From: Candidatus Hydrogenedentota bacterium
GTDB taxonomy: Bacteria > Hydrogenedentota > Hydrogenedentia > Hydrogenedentales > SLHB01
Length of the DNA stretch: 64,000 nucleotides
Direction: 5' to 3'
Assembly: GCA_013359265.1 (NCBI GenBank)
Contig: JABWCD010000008.1
Span: forward strand, 62,001-126,000
Of this stretch, positions 62,497 to 64,000 are shown piece by piece; positions within the stretch are counted from its first letter, which is position 1; every line of letters begins with the position of its first letter. The translations under genes and the position numbers were made by a program. The notes under the pieces were generated by a model. It was not told the origin of the DNA, did no database searches, and worked only from the letters and a program-made list of their open reading frames with translations.

Positions 62497-64000
62497 TCAA
62501 TCCGCTTTTGCTCGCGGTATCAGCCCCTTTGCTTCCAGAAACTCCTTCACGGCATCGGTGGCCAACTTGTGCCCGGCGGCGTTCCAGTGTGTATCCAGGT
62601 AGCGGTGATACAGCGCCGGCCCCTTCGCGGAATAGCGTTGCCGAAACACGGGCAACAGGTTCAGATGTTCAAACTCCTTCTCCTTCGCGAGTGTGTCCAG
62701 TTGCACGTGCGGTTTATCGACGTCCAACCGCAGTTCTGGAAATCGAGCGAGCAACGCCGCCTGAAACTTCGGATCGACCTGAACCTTCGCTGGAATCGAA
62801 AACACTGCGAATTTCGCGCCGCCTGCCTCCGCGCCATCGCGCAACGCTTCAATGCAACGCGCCGTCACCTTCCAGGTCTCTTCCCAGAGCAGTTGATAGC
62901 GTTCGAGCGGCAAGTCATGCGCGCCCGCCATCGCCGGAGAAAAGGCTTCGAGAATCCCGCCATACTCGATGTTCGGATCGAAGTTCGAGGACTCGTCCAG
63001 CGAATACGCCTGCCGAATAAACCGGTACGTCTCGTACGTCGCGGTATTCATAAGATAGCCGCGGTCGGCGAGTCTATTTCGCCACATCAGGTTCTGCGCG
63101 ACATCCAATTCGATCGCACGCCGCGCCTTAAGGGGATCGAGCAGCCCGATGGCGAGATTCCCCTCCGCGTCAACCGTCGGATACGGACGCGACGCCGTCC
63201 GCCACACGTCTTCGCCCCACAGTTGCCGCGTGAGTTCGTACGAGTTATCGACGAGATCGTTCAGCGGGTAATACGCAAGCAACGCGAGGTCGGGCGAATA
63301 GCGCAACGCCTCCTCCGTCAGCGTCAGATACTCCTGTGCGGTGCCATACCCGCGCACGCCGAAATTGATCACCTCGACGTTGCGCGGCGCGAAAGCCCGC
63401 TCCAATCGGCCCGGCAATGCATCCGCCATGTCGACTTGGTACGCCTCCATGTACGAATCCCCAAGGATTGCGATGCGATAAACGCCTTCGGGTTTTTCAT
63501 AGGCATGTTCATCGTCACGCAAACCTCTCGAATTCGTCGTCACGAGCACGTCGTAATCGATGTATTGCGTGCGTGCGCGGTTGTTTGGCCGCAAGGTCCA
63601 GCCCCGTGTTGGGTGCGACTGTGCGGAGACGTACGAACGCACGTCGATCGACGCGAGCGTCCCGAAGTAGAAGAGCCGCAACGCCCCTTCGACAATCAAC
63701 AAGCCGAACGCGCAACTGCACGCTGCAAGCAGCAAGTTCGCAAGTCCCGTTTGCACCGTTCGTTTCAACCGCGTATCGGGTAATCGTCTCCAAAGTCCGC
63801 GGACGAAAACGCCGATGACAAAGACGCCCGAAAGGACGACAATCGCCGCGAAGAAAGCGGCCGATGCAGTCATCCACCCGCCTAACTCGATTCCACCCGG
63901 CGATGGTATTTGAATATCGCCCGTTGCGTCGGATCGCAAGATGTCCGGCGTAAGCGCGACGGAGGCGTTCGCACTCTCCGGAATGGACCACTGCACGGGC
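62497..64000 (-). CDS. SGNH-fold membrane protein, possibly incomplete at window edge
   Basis: The frame is open to the right edge, so the start may lie outside; ATG 63873 is an internal alternative that begins directly before two membrane helices. The domain has AILGDSYMEAYQV (block I Ser), FGVRGYGTAQE, PLNDLVDNS, and the final YLDTHWNAAGHKL with Asp and His. It is similar in plan to the SGNH protein at 29688. A role in O-acetyl transfer or hydrolysis on a glycan is likely. The 41 residues before the first helix look coding. Confidence 0.75.
   Translation of the reverse strand, partial: PVQWSIPESANASVALTPDILRSDATGDIQIPSPGGIELGGWMTASAAFFAAIVVLSGVFVIGVFVRGLWRRLPDTRLKRTVQTGLANLLLAACSCAFGLLIVEGALRLFYFGTLASIDVRSYVSAQSHPTRGWTLRPNNRARTQYIDYDVLVTTNSRGLRDDEHAYEKPEGVYRIAILGDSYMEAYQVDMADALPGRLERAFAPRNVEVINFGVRGYGTAQEYLTLTEEALRYSPDLALLAYYPLNDLVDNSYELTRQLWGEDVWRTASRPYPTVDAEGNLAIGLLDPLKARRAIELDVAQNLMWRNRLADRGYLMNTATYETYRFIRQAYSLDESSNFDPNIEYGGILEAFSPAMAGAHDLPLERYQLLWEETWKVTARCIEALRDGAEAGGAKFAVFSIPAKVQVDPKFQAALLARFPELRLDVDKPHVQLDTLAKEKEFEHLNLLPVFRQRYSAKGPALYHRYLDTHWNAAGHKLATDAVKEFLEAKGLIPRAKAD

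Noticed and set aside
1-64000. tRNA, rRNA, prophage or insertion sequence
   Set aside because: None could be recognised by reading; no transposase or integrase-like protein and no tRNA-like cloverleaf were noticed. A dedicated search was not possible.

Overview
The window is a GC-rich (roughly 60 %) bacterial chromosome segment with good Shine-Dalgarno sequences and frequent GTG and TTG starts. It carries many secreted carbohydrate-active, sulfatase-like and PQQ-propeller proteins. Together with a respiratory nar operon, short tandem intergenic repeats, DWRGP-type PQQ-propeller proteins and SGNH/sulfatase-rich glycan loci, this fits an uncultured or environmental member of Hydrogenedentota or a PVC-adjacent phylum. 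That placement is an inference from gene content and was not tested. No rRNA, tRNA, CRISPR array, insertion sequence or phage gene was recognised.

Region 1 (1-10253, plus strand) is a nitrate respiration operon: narG (3' end only), narH, narJ, a narI gene fused to a Rieske iron-sulfur domain, a full-length b6-type cytochrome b, a membrane-anchored c-type cytochrome, two NarK-family transporters and a MOSC-domain protein. Genes from narJ through the cytochrome overlap or abut. The operon appears to encode a nitrate reductase whose quinol module is merged with a bc-complex-like module, the most unusual thing seen here.

Region 2 (10403-20965) starts with an alpha/beta hydrolase (minus) and continues with a mainly plus-strand sugar-catabolism cluster. 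It holds a secreted beta-propeller glycosidase-like protein, an N-acetylneuraminate-lyase-type aldolase, a sugar aminotransferase, two Gfo/Idh/MocA oxidoreductases, an SDR, a divergent aldo/keto reductase and a sodium:solute symporter. Two intergenic gaps carry short tandem repeats (hexamers near 14034, nonamers near 15479).

Region 3 (20973-29384, minus strand) is a compact six-gene operon. It encodes two secreted and one cytoplasmic Asp-box (sialidase-fold) protein, a 934-residue FG-GAP repeat protein, and two small paralogous Cys/His-rich proteins of unknown function.

Region 4 (29688-51623) is a patchwork of exported enzymes. It includes SGNH hydrolases, three alkaline-phosphatase-superfamily enzymes with a probable Thr nucleophile, a polytopic membrane protein, a PQQ-type propeller, a GH29 fucosidase, a GT4 glycosyltransferase, a purple-acid-phosphatase-like enzyme, a sulfotransferase, an AsnB amidotransferase and a glucose/sorbosone dehydrogenase-like protein.

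Region 5 (51666-64000) is a surface polysaccharide locus: FkbM-like methyltransferase, Wzz-type chain-length protein, O-antigen-ligase/TPR protein, polysaccharide-deacetylase-like protein, polyprenyl-phosphate hexose-1-phosphate transferase, TPR protein, UDP-sugar 6-dehydrogenase, methyltransferase and an SGNH protein running to the window edge. An exact 18-bp inverted repeat 62 nt apart lies upstream of the deacetylase. Overall, the cell is predicted to respire nitrate, to degrade sialylated or fucosylated glycans, and to make its own modified, perhaps sulfated and acetylated, surface glycan.
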